A DNA stretch of 5,563 nucleotides from Patescibacteria group bacterium. GTDB taxonomy: Bacteria > Patescibacteriota > Minisyncoccia > Moranbacterales > UBA1568. The notes under the pieces are model-generated. The model did not search any database. It was given only the letters and a program-made list of their open reading frames with translations, and had not been told where the DNA came from. This document shows, piece by piece, positions 5,546 to 5,563 of the stretch. The DNA is taken from positions 1-5,563 of the forward strand of contig JAUPUC010000006.1 in the NCBI GenBank assembly GCA_030917745.1. Reading direction: 5' to 3'. Every line of letters starts with the position of its first letter. Position 1 is the first letter of the stretch. Position numbers and translations under genes: made by a program.

Positions 5546-5563
5546 AGATCGGAAGAGCGTCGT
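5546..5563 (+). other. Illumina adapter remnant at the contig end
   Basis: The last 18 bases, AGATCGGAAGAGCGTCGT, are identical to the start of the standard Illumina TruSeq adapter read-through sequence (complement of the universal adapter end ACGACGCTCTTCCGATCT). They sit exactly at the end of the window, as untrimmed adapter does at a contig end. They should be treated as artefact, and the real sequence probably ends at 5545. Confidence 0.95.

Noticed and set aside
1..5563. Search for CRISPR arrays, tRNA genes, insertion sequences or toxin-antitoxin pairs
   Set aside because: No regularly spaced repeats, tRNA-like cloverleaf, terminal repeats with transposase, or paired small toxin genes were seen on either strand.

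Overview
The window is a compact, AT-leaning bacterial segment in which every supported gene lies on the minus strand. Reading in the direction of transcription (high to low coordinates), the order is: the 3' part of an Asp-box (BNR) beta-propeller gene, frr (ribosome recycling factor), rseP (site-2 membrane protease), an unrecognised 138-codon gene, proS (prolyl-tRNA synthetase), pyrH (UMP kinase) and the 5' part of ispH (HMBPP reductase, MEP isoprenoid pathway), which runs off position 1.

The gene set looks like an uncultivated bacterium, probably of the Patescibacteria/CPR type. The reasons are the short ProRS without the bacterial insertion (editing) domain, a UMP kinase that resembles archaeal rather than ordinary bacterial PyrH, the single-PDZ RseP, tight gene spacing and uneven use of Shine-Dalgarno sites. 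UGA serves as the stop of three genes (pyrH, rseP and the 138-codon gene) and is not read through anywhere, so the UGA-recoding CPR groups (Gracilibacteria, Absconditabacteria) are unlikely. The assignment is inference from gene character, not from a marker tree.

There appear to be three transcription blocks. Block 1 (about 5545 to 3488) is BNR protein-frr-rseP, with gaps of 30 and 23 bases and no clear internal promoter. Block 2 (about 3373 to 2845) is a single-gene unit: an extended -10 promoter, a good ribosome binding site, the 138-codon ORF, then a strong intrinsic terminator 20 bases after the stop codon. Block 3 (about 2786 downward) starts from a near-consensus sigma70 promoter directly behind that terminator and carries proS-pyrH-ispH with gaps of 27 and 11 bases. 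Blocks 1 and 3 look like a rearranged version of the common bacterial pyrH-frr-uppS-cdsA-dxr-rseP-proS neighbourhood, in which translation, membrane proteolysis and isoprenoid genes travel together.

Most of the window is housekeeping, and no defence, mobile or CRISPR system is visible. The parts that deserve attention are the orphan 138-codon unit, which is GC-rich and unusually dense in long inverted repeats; the archaeal-like UMP kinase; and the last 18 bases, which match an Illumina adapter and are probably not genomic.
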